Assembly: GCA_963457665.1 (NCBI GenBank)
Contig: OY735215.1
Coordinates: 29,503,041 to 29,567,040 of the forward strand
Reading direction: 5' to 3'
DNA: 64,000 nucleotides
Source of the DNA: Thysanoteuthis rhombus
Lineage: Eukaryota; Mollusca; Cephalopoda; Oegopsida; Thysanoteuthidae
Shown: in pieces, positions 1 to 11,689 of the stretch
Layout of the letters: each line of letters starts with the position of its first letter
Position numbering within the stretch: position 1 is the stretch's first letter
Program-made: the position numbers and the translations under genes
The notes under the pieces: model-generated
Database searches by the model: none
What the model saw: only the letters and a program-made list of their open reading frames with translations
What the model was told of the DNA's origin: nothing

Positions 1-2920
1 TTTATGATTTAAACCATTCTGTTATTCTCATCAAGGTAATTTTACTACCACCACTGATTAATTTACTATGTAAAAAGCAGCATATATGGATGGTGGAGGT
101 GATTGATAATTTCCCTTGGAAGGCTACTTCTGTTTTCATTGGATTAACATGACATTTTGAATTATTTACATTATATATAACCACAAATTTGTTAAATGAA
201 AGCATCTGGAATTAGTTGAGAGAAAGGGCATAATATTCCATCCGACTAATACTAGACTGCATGTTTCTTTGGTGACCCTGTAAAAATTGTTATGGCTTAG
301 CTGGTAAGTTTTGACTCATCCACCATGTTTGCCTGGTATTGCATTTTGAGATTATGATTCATTTTGGTTTTCACAAAATTGTCTTTAGGAAAGAAATTTA
401 ATCCCCTGAATGACTGCAAAAAGTACCTAGAGCAGATCATTGTTGAGAAAAGTAAAAAGTTCTGGAAGGTTGGGATTATGAAGTTAGCTGAAAGATGGCA
501 GAAGATAATGAAACAAAACAATAAATATATTGTTCAATAAAGTTGATGTAAAAAATTAGAAAAATTGTCTTCTATCTTTAATCAATCAACCAAACGACCC
601 ATTTTATCTTACCTAATAATTGAATAAGAATTGACTCATTGAGCTGAATGAATATGAAACTTGAGCAATGCTTTGCAGCTGATTCTGTGTTCGAATCTTA
701 TGTTACAATATAAATCCATTGTCATTTTTGTTTATTTGTTTGTTGGTTTGTGTCATGCTAAAGCGAACAGAAAGCAGAAGAAAGAGACACAGCAAAGCTT
801 TAACCTGTGTCTTCACATTAACTAAAGCCCACAGCTATCTCTATATGCTTCTGCATCTACATCACTATTACTGCTGCTGTCTTCATTTTGGGGGCGGAAA
901 AAAAATTCAGGTATCTCAGATTTTCCATGAATAAAATTGATGTTCAAAAAGAAATATGTTTTTTTAACCAAATTATGTTGCCTTTTCTAACGACAATTTG
1001 AGGAATTTCTGTCTCTCTATGTGTACGCAGTATGCGATTGTTCGACAATTGGCCATTGTACGAAGTTGACAATCACCAGATGTATTAGTCAGCACACAAG
1101 GCATTGCAGTGTTGAGTTTGAAATCCTTTGGATCAGCAGTTCCCGAGAAATTCGATAAGAATAAATAAAAAATTACAGATTATAGATCTTTTATCGAAAA
1201 TCATAGAACTAAATCTAGAATTGAAATATCTAAATTGGCAATAGATTTAGTTCTAAATATAAGATATCTAATTTGGCAACGATGAAAAGAAGTAACAGAA
1301 ATACTTTGAATGGGCATCCACTGATATTTTTCCAGGGAGGGACAAAAGTATATATTGGAGGAGGGGTTCATATATCTGGATGTTGGTCGTCAGGTAAGGG
1401 AGTGCCTAAGCTGTGACATCCTAAGCTGTCACTTTATAAGACTCCTTGATCCCTGTTTCCAACTTCCAACCCTCCTTCACCCTCAGTATGAAGGCCTGAT
1501 CCAGGGGAGGGCAAATGTCTTGTTTGCGCCCCCACCAGCAAATGCCCATGACAATCGATGGAAAATTATTTTACATGAAAACTATGGCAGGCTGCTCCTC
1601 ATACCATAAAATCTGGCCCCTTCTAAACATGCACCTTTGGAGCAGGCACAGCCTCATTTGTTTAAAAATTATTAAAAACAAAAATAAGAGTTGTTGAAAA
1701 TCTGAAGAAAATATTTTGTTTAAGGTATACGGTTTTTTTCCTTGCAATAATACATTTCTACCGAAATATATCATGTGTAATTTATCCATACGTGAATATT
1801 CTAGTCATTTTTTATAAGTACTATTAATGATTATAACAGAATGAGCACAAAGCTCATCTGACCACAGCAAGCAATTTAACATGATATGTTCTTGATAATT
1901 AGAGTTGTAACTGTTTATGAGACAAGAATGGATCCTAGGATTTTCCAAATATATCACAAGTTTTGATTTGTATCGTAGATATTCCCAAATATGATAAGAG
2001 TATGGCAGGATTCCAAATTAGTAAGGTAAAGCATCTCGTTTCATAAAAGACAATTCCCCATAGAGTATGGAGGCTGGTAGCAAAATCCTGGGTTCGGTTG
2101 CATAGATCCTTGCTAGTCTCAAGTCTTGTTGAGACCAGAACTTTATTCCTATAAGTTTTTAATGCCCACTGCCTTGGCAGGATTATCAAAGTAGTGTTTT
2201 TGATTCAATCCATACACTCTTTTTTTCTGCTTCTTGATAGATATAGAAAAGGACCTCAGGACCATTTTTATAAGTGTTTATGTGTACATACATGGAGATA
2301 CTCAGGCTATCTCTCTATCTATCTGCCTAATGAAACCAGAATATGTATTCCTTTGTGAAAGGAATTGCAAAAAGTGAGGAGACATTTTTATCAAGGCCTC
2401 AGGCTGTCTACATAAACATTGGAAAGAGACATCAGAACAACAATTCACCTATCATTAGAATCCATTCCTTTCAGTTCATCTGTCTGGGGCAACCATCATT
2501 AGTATTCTTTTATATGGTTTCCTCACGCCTTTTACAACATTGTAGCCTCTTAAAGAGTCAGATGTATATTGTAGTGTCTTTACAAAGACATAACTTGGAT
2601 GGTGTGGTGGATTAAGTTAAATTTAGTAAATAAAGTAAAATAGGTACTTTTTTCCGATTTTGAAAATTATCTTTTAAAAATTCTGTTTGCTCCCATAAAT
2701 ATATTTTTCAACATTGCAACTCCAGTGTTGGGTTTTTCTCATGAAAAATTGTTGAAAATAGAAAGTCTTGATTTATTAGTTATCATATAACCAAAAGTAA
2801 ATATGCAACTATAGTGACTCATTTATTTTTAATTAAATCAAATATGCAAGTAAACAAGTATTAGCTTTAAATATGAAACCTTAAAACTAGCCACATATAC
2901 AATATGTCACTTCCTTCAGC
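1..2920. other. Intergenic DNA, no gene seen
   Basis: AT-rich sequence with frequent stops on both strands. The open frames present are short and have no recognisable domain. A small local repeat lies at about 1204-1286, where a block containing 'aactaaatct' recurs inverted and a 'atctaatttggcaa'-like block recurs directly. A GC-richer patch at about 1340-1640 reads like an old repeat but was not assigned to a family. Confidence 0.6.
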
Positions 2921-2924
2921 TCCT

Positions 2925-3640
2925 GTCTAGCACTAAACTTTCATTTATTCACTATTGCTTTCTTCCCCTGTGCTTTCTATACACAGTCTCTCTCTCTCTC
3001 TCTCTCTCGCTCTGATCAGTTATTTCACCTGGATTCCCAACCTGAGCAAACTTCACTATTTTATTGTGATCCATCACTGTTGCAAACCATACCACTTTCA
3101 TTCCACTGATCCATTGACTTTGAGCTACTAAAACATGTGTGCCTCTTTCTCTAGCTTATCATGAATCCATGTCTGCATCCCACAAGAATGACCTTGCAAC
3201 ATGTTTTTACTTAACAGTTACAAATATTCTATTTCGTTCAAGCTATTAACTACTAGAGTATCTTTTTGTCATTTATATTGATTGTCATCGAAGAGCTCTC
3301 AACAATTTTACTCAATGATCAAATACATAGTGTCCTATCCTCTCATGATGTTAATGTTTACTCTTCAGCATTGAATGTAATGTTTGGTAAATTTTTTATT
3401 TTTTGAATCATTAAATGTATTGTTTGTCTAAACATTTTAATTAGTTTTCATCCCAATTATGAACTCTGTTTAATCTCTGTGTCCATATTCAAACATCATG
3501 TGTAGAACTTCAGTTTCTTACAAAAGTATCATAGCTGACCGAATGCTCCTAATAAAAACAAGTTGCTGCTGTTATGTTTATATTTAGGAATAGTCATGGC
3601 GGTAATTCATCTCGCTGTTACTCAGGACAATTTTTATTAT
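2925..3640. repeat. Dispersed repeat, copy A
   Basis: Several blocks match about 11690-12610 in the same order and orientation. Examples are a CT-rich block followed by 'gatcagttatttcac' and 'ccatcactgtt', and later a 'tgtctaaacat' block followed by 'ctctgtttaatc' and 'ctgtgtccat'. The copies are diverged with many indels. The family was not recognised; it could be an untranslated or non-coding part of a retroelement or a non-autonomous repeat. Confidence 0.55.
2987..3008. repeat. (CT)n microsatellite
   Basis: Eleven uninterrupted CT units inside dispersed repeat copy A. Confidence 0.95.
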
Positions 3641-4080
3641 TACTCCCCCACAATATAGAAAACCAATACTTAACAATCCTACACAACTTTCCTTTGTTTG
3701 CACAAGGAGATGCTGCCATTATGCAAAAGATTAACACACTATCATAAAAAGAGTTATCTTGTCTTTGTCACTGGACTGAAATATGTGCTATTGTAAGATG
3801 AGCTGACTTGCCTATGGCACTGTATTGATGATTTGCTAAGAGGAGTAATACATGGGTCATACTTCTAATATATTGTGCAATTACTTAAAAGGCTCTCTAT
3901 GCAAGGTGGCAGGATGTATTTTCAAAATTCATTTATATTTTCTTAATCATTGCTTGTTTCGCTTAACTTACAAATGCGATACTTCATGGGTATTATAAGC
4001 GAGCAAAAAGCCCTTATCAAGCTAGATATGAAAAAATATATAATTCTTTGAACAAAAAATGAAAGAAAAGAGAATCATTC

Positions 4081-4510
4081 GACCAGGAGGTAAAAGGGGA
4101 GCACTGCTACTTAAGAGGGGAATTTATGGGACAATGTTATTCTGACATTGTTTTGGGTATAGATTTCAAAACTGGATGTTGATCAGGCATAAGAAGGGGT
4201 GTTTCTGAGAAATGGAGGGGGTGCAAAAAATTCATAATGTGCAATATCAATTGATTTTGTTGGGAAAATATCAGATTGCTATGTTGAAGCAGTTTGTTTG
4301 CAAGCTTCGATGAAATATTGCTATGACAGAACACAAAATATGCATTTCCAATGAAGGGGAGGGGATTATTTTTTCAGTTCTCTATTTGATATTACTCATA
4401 CAGTTTTTGGAGGATTGGTTTGTTCTTATTACACAATTTCAGATTCTGCACCTTGCCTTCAGAGACAAGGGTGCCTGCATCTCCAATTTCGGGGGGGGGG
4501 GGGGATAGGC
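4081..4510 (+). repeat. Left terminal inverted repeat
   Basis: Reads in step with the reverse complement of about 7880-8339. Shared blocks include 'atttatgggacaa', 'aactggatgttgat', 'ttcataatgtgcaatatca', 'ttgttgaagc/tatgttgaagc' and 'ctctatttgatattac'. Similarity fades at a run of 14 G at 4491-4504. Confidence 0.85.
4491..4504. repeat. G14 homopolymer
   Basis: Run of 14 G at the inner edge of the left TIR, absent from the matching point of the right TIR, so it arose after the two ends diverged. Similar G runs occur at 28866-28878 and around 50461-50471, 52012-52021 and 55735-55746. Confidence 0.9.
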
Positions 4511-6780
4511 AAAAATTTGTAAGCTAACGTGACTTTGTTTATGATATTTAATTTTGTTTGTAGGTCTTCATAGTCTGTTAGGTCTCTGTATTTCTTTTCA
4601 GCAGTATCTCATCCCTCTCTGCTCAAATTGACATTTTCAGTTATAGAAGACTTAGAGATGTCCTTAGGGTAGGGTTCTGATATCCAATTAACAGTAAAGT
4701 CATCATTCCATCCATGTAAATTTGACTCTTCTAATTTGATAATTGGGCATGACGCTTGCCTCCATATCATAACATCTGTACCGACAGTTCTAAACCATAT
4801 CTGGAATATCTGGAATGTGAGCTTTACCAAAAGAACTTTGGATGGCTTCAGCAAAGCACTCATATAGATTCTAGCTGCTATTGTAATGCTTTTCAGGAAT
4901 TATTCCTTTGCTTTTTCCTGATGTCCACATCCATGCTTGATATACACCATTCTCAAAACCACAAGCTGTGACAAATTTACCAATATTTCCAAAGAATTCC
5001 ACCAGGGCATGAAAATCTATATGATGATATTAGTGAATTTGACAAGGTTATTTCATACCACTTGGTGAAATTCCATTGTCAATCCAGCATCTGCTGTGAT
5101 ATGCATGTATTGCATATTGGATGCTTTGCAAGTTCTTGAGACAGTTTTATGCATTGTATTACAGTGCTGGGCTCCATTACTGGTTTTCTAATCGGTAGAA
5201 GAAATGCCAATGTTGTTCCAATTTAATTTGGTAGACCACAAGCTAGTATGACCCATCCAATGAATCAAGAGATACACTGAGGTGATTCTGATAACATTAG
5301 CTTGTCTACATATTGCAAATCAGATTCCATGTTTTGTATCTCCTCAAATTTTAGTACATCTTTGTGTGGTACGATTCTAAGACAAGATAACACCAATAGT
5401 GTGCAAGTGATGCACCTCCGCTTGGATCTTTGTATCTCAATGATTGTTGTGACTTAATCTGGTAGACAATTTGCACGATTGGTGTGTGAACACCCAAGAT
5501 GGTTCTCCTTCTACACATCAAAATTGTCCCACCAAAAGAAAGTTAGTTCGTAATCTGTTTCATTTGATGGTAGTAACGGCAACAGAAAGTCAAGAGATCC
5601 CAGTTCCTGAACACATTCAGCTTGGACAGTCTCAATGAGGATTACTTTGTTAAAGTCGCAACAATGACCAAATCTACAATTTCTGACGCATTGGGCTGTA
5701 CAATCCTGTCCCTTAAAAAATATGCTTCTTTGTCAAAAAATTTCTCTTTGACACAGCAAGGAGAAGGTCTTGGGAAAATGACTCAACATATTGATAACCT
5801 TCATTTCAAGGAGAATGATTAGTTGAATGAATGATATTAAGAATGAACACCATCACATTCTTTGGAGGTTATTGATCTCCCCCACCCCAAAGAATCAGCA
5901 GTTGGTGGCTATGGCAACTGTGGTGCATTCTCAATCATGAATTCGATATCAGATTGAAGTATTCTAGCAGCCTATTTTTGAATACAGCTTACTCCCTTGT
6001 ATATAACTACTCATAGTTGTTGTTGAGAGCACTAATTGACTAATTACAATCTCTGTCTCTTGGTGGAGCACTTTTACAAAGACAATGCTCTCTCCAAACT
6101 ATTTTTTGAGACACTTCTTTACTTAAGATCAAAGCCTGTTGTCATCACTCACAAATCTACACATTTCAGTCAAAATCTTGAGAGAAACAAACTGATCACT
6201 GCTTATGACATGATTCTGTCTAAATTTACTGAGAGCTTTGAAGGGTTTGTTGAGCACAAGCCTTATTTGAAGACTTTTGCTTGGTGTGTATCCTCATATA
6301 ATCTCTGAAACATTTTGGGTTTTCCATAAATCCTTATTCTATGAGATCTTGGCCAAAAATATTGAGAAGCATGTCTTCATTTTGGTGAAGCTTTACAGCA
6401 TTGGCTGGGCAAGATGGTTTATAAGACTTTGATACCCTGTTTTTGGCCTTTCACTTATAATGGTCAATTGCTGTCACATTTCATGCATTTATTAGGAAAC
6501 AATGTTATGGAGTTTTTTACAATCTTCTCTTTTCTTTCAGTGCTGAGACCTTCAAGTTTTTATATCGCTTTGCTGTAACTGACATTGCTTTTATAAAATT
6601 TTGATAGCATTGGCGATGGACATGAAGTTCTTTCTCCAAATTCACTGGGAACAGAATCAATCTGTTTTTGATGAACATGAGCATCACCAAGTTGAAGATG
6701 AGCATCTTTGCTCTGGACCATTCTTTTTCAAACGTTTTTCTTTGCAGTTCTGTTAAATTTGGGTTTTCAATTGGGTATTC

Positions 6781-7570
6781 ATTCAAAAGAGGGGTCCATG
6801 ACTAAGACAAAAAAGTTATTCCTTTTGAATGTTTTTTTTTTTCAAATTTTGAGTCTACATAAAAATAATCCCTTATGAAAGGGTTCCGGATCTAAGTAAC
6901 ATAATTGGGTGTTAAACAGAGAAATTTGTTGAAGTATCATAAATCATTAGTATTCATTTTTATGACTACTTTTTACCATCAGATTAATTTTTTAGTTGCT
7001 TTTCGTTTTTTTTCACCAGCCTGACTTGAAGTTATTAAGCCCCTCTTCCCCATATTCATTCACTTTTTTCTGCACCCATTCAGAGCTTTTGAAATCTACA
7101 TGACCTAATGTTTTTATGCTAAAAAATTTCAAATTTTTATTTTGAAACAAACATGAAATTTCTGTTATGTCTTCTGTGAAATTTGTGGAATGGAAGTTGT
7201 ATTGTAAATTTTATTGAGGCCGGTCAAGAAAAATGAAAAAAGCAACTAAAAAATTAAACTGACGGAAAAAGTAGTCATAAAAATTTAAAATGATGATTTA
7301 TTATTCTTTGTTTGACATCAAGTTATGTTGCTCAAACCCAGAAATAATGATACAGTTTTTATTTTATTTGAATTTAATCATTCTAATTCTAATTTAATTC
7401 TAAAAACAAGCAAACAGACATTAAGATTTCATAGGCATCTTCCCCATATCAAGAGGAAAATTTGAAAATTTTGTAAGTGATCATTTTTGTCTTGAACTGG
7501 CCTTGAAGATTTTAAAAAAAAACATTCAAGGGGAACAACTTTTTTCTCAGTCATTGGACCTTACTCTTAC
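6781..7570. repeat. Nested long inverted repeat (hairpin of about 0.8 kb)
   Basis: The left arm at about 6781-7030 matches the reverse complement of about 7215-7570. Shared blocks include 'ttatgactacttttt', 'ttaattttttagttgctttt' and 'ccttttgaatgttttt' against 'cccttgaatgttttt', with a loop of about 180 bp centred near 7120. The right arm is longer because of insertions. It may be a separate foldback or MITE-like insertion into the larger element, or part of that element's own structure. Confidence 0.8.
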
Positions 7571-7879
7571 ATCAGTATCTCCTATTGGAATGTGTTAATA
7601 GTTGACAATACAATTATTCTTATTCTTTAACATTCTTCTAGCCAAAAAATGTTTGTAAAGAATAATGAGTTATGAAACTTAAAACTAAGAATATCTGTTG
7701 AATAAATGGTAGAGAAATAATCAACAGAAGTTGAACAATCTTTTCGCTTCAGCTAAATATTTTATCAGCATATCTTGTATTCTTGAATGGAAGCCACAAT
7801 TCCTAACCTGAAACCATTTTCCCTTTGCATTGATGCTGTAATGTATGAGATCTATTTATAACTAAGATGTCTTTAGGTT

Positions 7880-8339
7880 TACACCGTTCTGAAAATGGAA
7901 ATGGACACTTCCAAAACCTGACACTCTTGCTCCTGGAAGCAATGTGAAGAATCTGAAGTCATATTATGAGAACCACTCCTATTAAAACTGTATAAGTAAT
8001 ATCAAATAGAGAACTGAAAAAAGTGATCTTGCATTATAAGAAGCACAAATACTTTGACAGATATTTTGCTCCCAATCAGAAATGCACATTTGGTGTACAG
8101 TCACAGCAATATTTTGTTGAAGTTTGCAAACGAACTGCTTTATACATAGCTATCTGATACTTTCCCTATAAAATCAACTGATATTGCATATTATGAATTT
8201 TTTGCCCCACCTCAGAAACTTATGGACTTATGTCCAATCAACATCCAGATTTGAATTCTACACCCAAAACTACATCAGAAAAACGTTGTCCCATAAATCA
8301 CCGTCTTGGGTGACAATGCCCCTCCTTCACATCCTGGTC
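7880..8339 (-). repeat. Right terminal inverted repeat
   Basis: Inverted partner of 4081-4510. The outer tip reads GACCAGGATGTG on the minus strand. The arms differ by substitutions and small indels, estimated by eye at roughly a fifth of positions, so the insertion is old. Confidence 0.85.
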
Positions 8340-8696
8340 TGTATATCTATAGACAGATTTAAAGTTTAGTAGTTTTCAAGTTCTAACGTGATCCACACAT
8401 GAGTCATGTAGGATAGTAAGAATATATTCTGAAGTCCCAAACAACCCATCTATAAGGGGTAGGCTTGAAAACAAACACATACGTACACCTTTTCAACATC
8501 TGTATCTCATCTAATGTAATGGACTATATCTTCTGTCTGTAACATTTTTTTTGATTTTTCAATTTTATTATCATTATTATCATCAATGTTATTTTTTTTT
8601 CCTCCCTTGATTTGCTGTTTGATACAATCATTTATCAAGACTTTCACTTGAGACACTCAGTAAATGGAGGTTTTTATACTTTTGTTTTTGACCTTT

Positions 8697-8815
8697 TATT
8701 CTCTTATCTTTTTTCCTCCTTCTTCCTTTTGTCTCCTCTCCCTTCTCTTCTCTATTCTTGTCCTTTATCTTTCCTTTTCTTTTCTCTCTTTTCTTTCCCC
8801 CCCCCTATTTTTTCT
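8697..8815. repeat. Polypyrimidine tract
   Basis: About 120 bases that are almost all C and T on the plus strand, ending in a run of 8 C. Long homopurine/homopyrimidine tracts can form triplex (H-DNA) structures. No function is implied by the sequence. Confidence 0.85.
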
Positions 8816-9430
8816 CAACTCTTTCTTACCATCTTCTGCTTTCCTTCGTTTGTCATATATTATTCATATGCCTTCTGCTCATTGGACACACGCACGCACA
8901 TAATATTCAAATATTTTTTCTTTAAAGAAGTAATTTAGACAAATACAAAAATCAAGAAAAAAAACAATTTAGGGGAGTTTCACACACAGACACACAAGGA
9001 CACATAAGTTGGGTACAAGGTTTAGCTGAGAACAATTGGATTGAGTGAGTTTTTTCTAAGAACGCAAGTAGTGCTCATTAGCATGATCTTTTGTGTCTTA
9101 GATGAAAATGAATTTTCTGGAATTTTTGATAAGGTGTGTATCTCTGGTTTTTTCAATCATATCTAGCACTCCTATTGCCACTGGGATGGTAGTTGTGTTT
9201 AAATGACATATTCTTGCAATTTCTATTTTCAGATCTTTATATTTTGGAAGTTTTTCAAATTCCTCTGCCGAGAAGTTTTTATCAGATGGAACGGTTATGT
9301 CTATTTGATAGCATTTATGATCTTTGAAATCTTTCGTTATTATACCCAGTTTATCTGCTTACATAGTGTGGTTGGTAAATATAATGAAGTCCTATAGCAA
9401 GGTAATGCCTTCATCTTTTATCACAGAATC

Positions 9431-9486
9431 TATTATTATTATATCATAATTATTTTTTATCATCATTATTATCATTATTATTATTG
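9431..9486. repeat. (ATT/ATC)n trinucleotide array
   Basis: Imperfect array of TAT/TTA/ATC triplets followed directly by 'gctgctgcagc'. Confidence 0.85.
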
Positions 9487-9572
9487 CTGCTGCAGCAAGT
9501 ATGTAAAAATCTGAGTTAATTCTGGTTGAACATAAACAAGGAAATATAGAACAATATGTTTTTGATGACACT

Positions 9573-10353
9573 TACTCAAAAGGTCCAAAACAAATGTTCC
9601 AAATACATAATGTCCATTGACAAATAGTCCAACAGACGAAATGACCAACATGCAAAGTAGCTTGAAGCAAAAAGTTCCAAAGCAAAAAAATCCAACACAA
9701 AAAGGGCCAATTTATACATATATTTGCACAACATACACACAAGCAACATACTCTCATGTACATGAGTGCACACATCATATATGCATCCATGTACACACAT
9801 GCACATAAGCAAACACACATACACATGCCACATACATACTACAAACACACAAACTCATGCATACACATACCACATAACAAATACGCAATAAAAGACATAC
9901 ACACATACACAAACTCACATATTGTATATACACATATCAAATACACACATGTTACATATGCACACACATACATACATACCAAATATATATTAACATGCAC
10001 ATGCCATACATACCAAAATACACACATTATATAAACATATGAAAAAAATTGAATGATAATGGGTTACAATATTCGATCAGATAAACATAAATGAGAAAAA
10101 TAAATGCTTTACTGATATGACAAGTACGTAAACCAAAACACGGTGCCAGAGATATGTGGATACACGTGGACTTTATGTTCACACATATACACAAAAGCCA
10201 GCATATACGAGGTGGGGAGGAGACAGAAAAATTCTTGGCATGAGACCTTTTCAGCAACTTTTCGTACATTCACACTGTTTACGCTCTCAATACAAACACA
10301 ATACATACTCATGTATACACTTGCACTCATATGCAAGTATACGAATGCCACAT

Positions 10354-10400
<47 letters not shown>

Positions 10401-10810
10401 TATATACGTACACGTGCAGATGTGTGTACATATTTGAAATGAGTAAGTATAATTGTATATAGCACGTGTGTATTTGGTCCATGCATATACAATATGTGAC
10501 TATGTTTATATGCATGTATATATACCTATGGGGTAATTGCATGCATGTGCTTATGTGGTATGTGTATAACATATGTTTGCATGTAGAGTGTGTATGTGTG
10601 TTTTTTTATGTGCATGTGTGTATATGTGATGTGTTTGCATAGATACATGTGAGTATGTGACGTGTGTATGCTGCATATACATATGCATGAATTGTCCGTT
10701 TTTGTATTGAAACTTTTTGCATTGGACTTTTTTGCATGGGACCTTTTGTTCATTAGACCTTTTATAAATTGGACTTCTGACCTGTAACCATTTTTGATAT
10801 CTTTTGAGTA
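9573..10810. mobile_element. 1.24-kb foldback element with periodic terminal motif
   Basis: The ends are the inverted pair TACTCAAAAG / CTTTTGAGTA. Inside each end, for about 120 bp, an AAAAGGTCCAAT-like motif recurs about every 16-18 bases (left 9576-9715; right, inverted, 10690-10790). The next layer inward is CA/ACAT-rich on the left (9715-10030) and TG/GTAT-rich on the right (10405-10680), giving an overall palindromic layout around a (TA)n core. An unrelated stretch at about 10035-10330 breaks the symmetry. No protein is encoded; open frames here are Tyr/Ile/His-rich readings of the microsatellite. Best read as a non-autonomous foldback or MITE-like DNA element. Confidence 0.65.
10358..10406. 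repeat. (TA)n microsatellite
   Basis: About 18 pure AT units to 10394, then an interrupted (AT)n to 10406. Lies in the foldback element between its CA-rich and TG-rich halves. Confidence 0.95.
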
Positions 10811-10959
10811 CAGTGCAATTCCAAAATTATTTGAATTTGGACAGGCCCATTCAAAAGGTACATGTTCGGGAAGGGCTGAACTTTATGCAGAGCTATCACC
10901 AGTTATGAAGGAGATCGTCTTGCTTCCTTGATGAAGCACTGACATATCTTTACTATGTT

Positions 10960-11640
10960 CACAATATATGCCTTTTATTGGATTCAATGGAAAAGGCTCA
11001 ACATCTACTATCAATAGTTTGGAATGAATGCAGAAGAGTCTTATTGCAAAGAAACTGAATTCATAACACATGATGTACGATATCTAAACTAACAACCGAA
11101 AACAACAGATGGACATGGACTTGAAGGTTTATAAGTACTTGTTGGTTCTTGGATGAAATCAACTGAGAAAGATGTGAAGATCCGGAAGGCACTTGCTTGG
11201 AATGCCCTGGGCCGAATGAAAACAGTATTAAACTCATATGTTCTACAAGTGCTGAAGATTGCTTTCTTCACTGCAACTGTTGTGACGGTACTACTGCATG
11301 GGTTGTAGTCTTGGACATGAACAAGATGGTGGGAGAGATCTTCAGATGGTTCATACATATATACGTTGCAAAGCATTCTCAATGTCAGATGGTAGGATCT
11401 TGTTCCAAATTCTATCCTTAATGGTAGACTTCCTCCCATAAAATCACTGCAAGAAGAATAAGTCTTGCTGGCCATTGCTTTCATCAACCTGATCTCATAA
11501 CAAGCAAAATTGTACTTTGGGAACCAATTCATGAAAGGAAGACTTATGTTGATGAATTGAGGAGTGAGGCTGCTATCCATTCAAAAGAAGATCTAACAGC
11601 AAGCTTGATGATTAAGAAAAATTGGCGTGGGAGACAATAA
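10960..11640 (+). mobile_element. LINE remnant: C-terminal part of reverse transcriptase ORF
   Basis: Plus-strand translation shows, in order, the tail of a non-LTR retrotransposon RT polyprotein. A segment with 'STEKDVKIRKALAWNALGR' and then 'FFTATVVTVLLHG' starts at about 11158; it corresponds to the family pattern D-x-K-x-R-x-x-A-x-A..L..F.ATV.SVLLYG. A segment with 'RRISLAGHCFH' and 'SKIVLWEPIHERKTYVDEL', ending at a TAA at 11638-11640, follows from about 11451. The two lie in different relation to each other with the middle degraded, so the copy is dead and 5'-truncated, as is usual for LINEs. The clade is not assigned. The minus-strand open frame of 163 codons over the same bases is a shadow. 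Confidence 0.8.
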
Positions 11641-11689
11641 TGAATAATGAATCCTCTGTCAGTAAAAGCTCATCCGCTCATTTGTTCCA

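Larger units (their letters stand above)
4081..8339. mobile_element. 4.26-kb element with long terminal inverted repeats, broken
   Basis: The ends are inverted copies of each other over about 430 bp and both begin GACCAGGA. Between them the minus strand carries protein-like but heavily interrupted sequence at about 4610-5250. One readable stretch there contains 'GWNDDFTVNWISEPYPKDI', and another resembles, from memory only, an uncharacterised protein family repeated in cephalopod and cnidarian genomes. Further open pieces lie at 6036-6308 (plus) and 6517-6786 (minus). No target-site duplication is visible: the flanks read 'gaatcattc' and 'tgtatatcta'. The element is old and cannot be autonomous. 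The superfamily is not assigned; the size and TIR length suit a class II DNA transposon. A second inverted repeat is nested at 6781-7570. Confidence 0.75.
8340..9572. other. Intergenic DNA with low-complexity tracts
   Basis: No coding sequence recognised. It holds a polypyrimidine tract and a trinucleotide array, listed separately. The open frames over the pyrimidine tract (about 8612-8938) are composition artefacts rich in Ser, Phe, Leu and Pro. Confidence 0.7.

Noticed and set aside
1495-1550. 'caggggagggcaaatg' as another hAT-like tip
   Set aside because: Single short match without an inverted partner or duplication.
4081-8339. Interpretation of the TIR element as a Polinton-like relic
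   Set aside because: At 4.26 kb with no polymerase, integrase or capsid signature seen, it is far shorter than that class; only TIR length is compatible.
8612-8938. 108-codon open frame rich in Phe, Ser, Leu and Pro
   Set aside because: It is a reading of the polypyrimidine tract, so low complexity explains the absence of stops.
10358-10406. (TA)n array as an origin or promoter-like element
   Set aside because: Plain microsatellite; nothing beside it supports a functional role.
9572-10753. Many overlapping open frames rich in Tyr, Ile, His, Cys and Met
   Set aside because: All are translations of the CA/TG/TA microsatellite interior of the foldback element; open frames in all phases on both strands are typical of such repeats.
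11089-11580. 163-codon minus-strand open frame
   Set aside because: It is the antisense shadow of the LINE reverse-transcriptase tail, whose plus-strand reading has recognisable family motifs.
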